A stretch of DNA of 64,000 nucleotides from Phycomyces blakesleeanus NRRL 1555(-) (lineage: Eukaryota; Mucoromycota; Mucoromycetes; Mucorales; Phycomycetaceae), in NCBI RefSeq assembly GCF_001638985.1, contig NW_017265157.1:248001-312000 (forward strand), read 5' to 3'. Made by a program: the position numbers and the translations under genes. Positions 62,077-64,000 of the stretch are shown here, one piece after another. Positions within the stretch are counted from its first letter, which is position 1; every line of letters starts with the position of its first letter. The notes under the pieces are model-generated. The model had not been told where the DNA came from, made no database searches, and worked only from the letters and a program-made list of their open reading frames with translations.

Positions 62077-63546
62077 TTACTTCTGCAATTCCTGGATGCT
62101 ATATAATCTTGCAAGGCTGGGTCCGGCAAACTGGTTCAACTGCTTGGTGAAGTTGTGCATTTGTGCGCTGAGGATCATAGATTCCAAGCGACTGGGCTCG
62201 GCAGGAAGCTTGAATAATGTGTTGACTTCGTCTTCGGGCAAAAGGGGCTTGCCCTGCTGTGCGCGATGGACATTTTCCTGCTTCTGTAATTACCAAAAAA
62301 AAATTCACAAAAAGAAAAGGAAAAAAAAATTGAAAGATATTTATATTAGAAAACACCCACATATTTTTTTTCATATTTAACAGTTCTAGATAATAAATAA
62401 TAATAGTAATTCAAGCATTGTCTTACTCTCTTGGTCAACCATGTCTGCATCTTGGTCTGCTCGCGGGCCATGCTTCTCTGCCAGTACTGGTAGTTGTTTT
62501 GTTCCTGCTGCTGCAAGTCGGAGCAATCCAACAGGTACTCGAGGTTCTTCTGCATGAAAGGATCCAATTCGAGATCAAGAACGTCAAAGTTAGGAGCAAG
62601 AGGTCTGGCTTCATCAGCGACAGACTGTTCTTTCTGGGAAGAAGCAAAGGTCGAAAGGGTACGGAGACGGCTAGAATCGAGAGTGGGCATCTCGAGATTG
62701 TGGAGCATCAAAGTAACAAGATGAGAGTTGTGAACCTTGACAGGAAGTTCCTCAAAGATGTTTGAGAAAGAAAGCTTGGCCTGAGCAAGACTATATTGTA
62801 AAAAGAAAAAGAAATTAAGAAAATCAAATTGTAAGTTCTCCATTATTCCATTCCTCCCCTCTTCTTTAAATATATATATTAATAGCTGTAAAATTGTACC
62901 TTTCAGTTGTGAATTTCTTGGCTTCGTATGCTTTCATAAAGGCATCTTGCAATCTAAAGGCTCTCAAGCTCAAGTTGCTCTGAGCTGCACTCTTGGAAAC
63001 GTCGTGAATAATGACAACAGAGTTGGCGCTGAGGGAGTTCTGATAGCTATATTGGGTCTCGATCAAGTTGGCATCAACAAAGTTGCCGAGGTGAGCAGAA
63101 CGGTACCAGCCGACAGTGTTGTTGTCGACATTGACAGCACGGAGGCATCTCATCATGTCGAGCTGGTACTGGGCTTTAAAGAAAATATATATAGAAATGC
63201 GTAGTGAGTACGTGAATTACCAAGAAAAAAATGTAATAATAAAAATAAAAGGCTTAATTCTCGGTGGGATCTTACCACTGGTGTCATCATCACCATCCAA
63301 AGGGAAGGGGAAGCAGTTGGTGACTTCGAGCAAGCCCTTGTCATCAAGACCGAGCAACTGGCCAGTGACATCGGTGGGATAAGACTCGCGACAGTGCTTG
63401 ATGATCTTGAGGACAACCTTTTGTAGGAATTGCGTGAGAAATTGTAGAAATAATTATGTGCATATTTTTTTCAAGTTAGATGTTCTTACCAAGCCATCGA
63501 TCTGGACAACCTTGAGAGGTTCGGGTGTAGGAAGGCTGGTGGCCAT
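62077..63546 (-). CDS. EIF3H: Translation initiation factor eIF3 subunit h
   Basis: Five exons on the minus strand: 63546-63490, 63417-63276, 63173-62900, 62790-62427 and 62283-62077, giving 347 residues, the family size. It is an MPN-domain subunit of the eIF3 complex that loads 40S ribosomes. [19 protein letters not shown] and [20 protein letters not shown] begin the MPN fold. The position that is a metal-binding GWYHSHP in active JAMM proteases reads GWYRSAHLG, so the domain is catalytically inactive, as known for eIF3h. The C-terminal half is helical ([20 protein letters not shown], then [19 protein letters not shown]). Introns are short and all GT-AG. The gene is convergent with Cdc20. 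Confidence 0.96.
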
Positions 63547-64000
63547 GGTGATGAAGTTAATCTACAGGAGAGAGGAGCGAAGGCTGGTAAACACGCAATT
63601 TTTTCAAGTGTGACTATGGACGGTGTTTTAAACTAATAGTGAAGATGTTCATGCGTTTAGAGATCATGTCTAGACAACTAGAAGGCAGCTACTAGACAAT
63701 ACCCACAGCAAGAATATAGATATATATATATATATGTTAATTTAATTTGATAGTCAATTTTTGAAGGAAGCAAATTTAATTATTGGATAACCTTTTTGTT
63801 TTAGGTAGTAATTATGATGTATGCTGTGTTAATTATATATGTATACACATATGGCTATGGCTATATACATACATACATTACTCATTTTGTCATGGTTAAA
63901 TTAAAATGGACATATTTTATATTGTTAGCTCTACATTCCAGAGATATGCAGTGTAAGATCATTAAATGTCAATATAGTTTTTGTTTAAATAACAAGACAA
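63547..64000. other. Promoter side of eIF3h, window end
   Basis: AT-rich sequence with a TATATA run at about 63718-63736. No gene seen up to the window edge. Confidence 0.5.

Overview
The window looks like a nuclear contig from an AT-rich early-diverging fungus, most likely Mucoromycota (Mucorales-like). The evidence is many short GT-AG introns, a fungal gene set (GPI8, CAF16, an ARE-type sterol acyltransferase, cytosolic Hsp70 ending EEVD, eIF3h, Cdc20, a Pumilio protein), long AT-rich spacers full of simple repeats, and a Tnp2-like transposase beside a decayed gene family typical of this lineage. Exon boundaries were read by eye from splice sites and phase. For the models I call complete, the exon lengths sum to a multiple of three.

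Layout. 1-12.7 kb is a repeat-rich, gene-poor arm. It holds a doubtful ORF, two MITE-like elements with TA target duplications (2029-2426, 9012-9263), a degenerate minus-strand gene (4419-6088) head to head with a 5'-truncated Tnp2-type transposase (6080-8081), and a decayed fold-back repeat over the transposase 3' end. 12.7-23 kb carries a UraA-like nucleobase permease, a cryptic 48-residue zinc-knuckle gene, an F-box-like protein and the GPI transamidase catalytic subunit GPI8. 23-27.2 kb is gene-free and includes a small MITE-like palindrome. 27.3-34.3 kb has an Hsp70 gene with heat-shock promoter elements and two related small secreted proteins that share a TATAAATACAG promoter block.

36.3-48.4 kb holds a sterol O-acyltransferase, a cytochrome-b5/acyl-CoA dehydrogenase fusion, the ABC protein CAF16, a TXNDC17-type thioredoxin-like protein and a membrane-anchored short-chain dehydrogenase. 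49.2-63.5 kb holds a Pumilio-family RNA-binding protein, an orphan membrane protein, a two-domain AAA ATPase whose second Walker B glutamate is glutamine, a Cdc20-type WD40 protein with a degraded C-box, and eIF3h.

The genes are separate transcription units with no operon or obvious cluster logic, although ARE, the acyl-CoA dehydrogenase and the dehydrogenase are all plausibly lipid-related. The observations most worth a second look are the AAA Walker B substitution and its hidden N-terminal exons, the Cdc20 C-box, the mini zinc-knuckle gene, the paired secreted proteins, and the decayed GYGEVK gene beside the transposase. I did not find a clearly novel multi-gene system.
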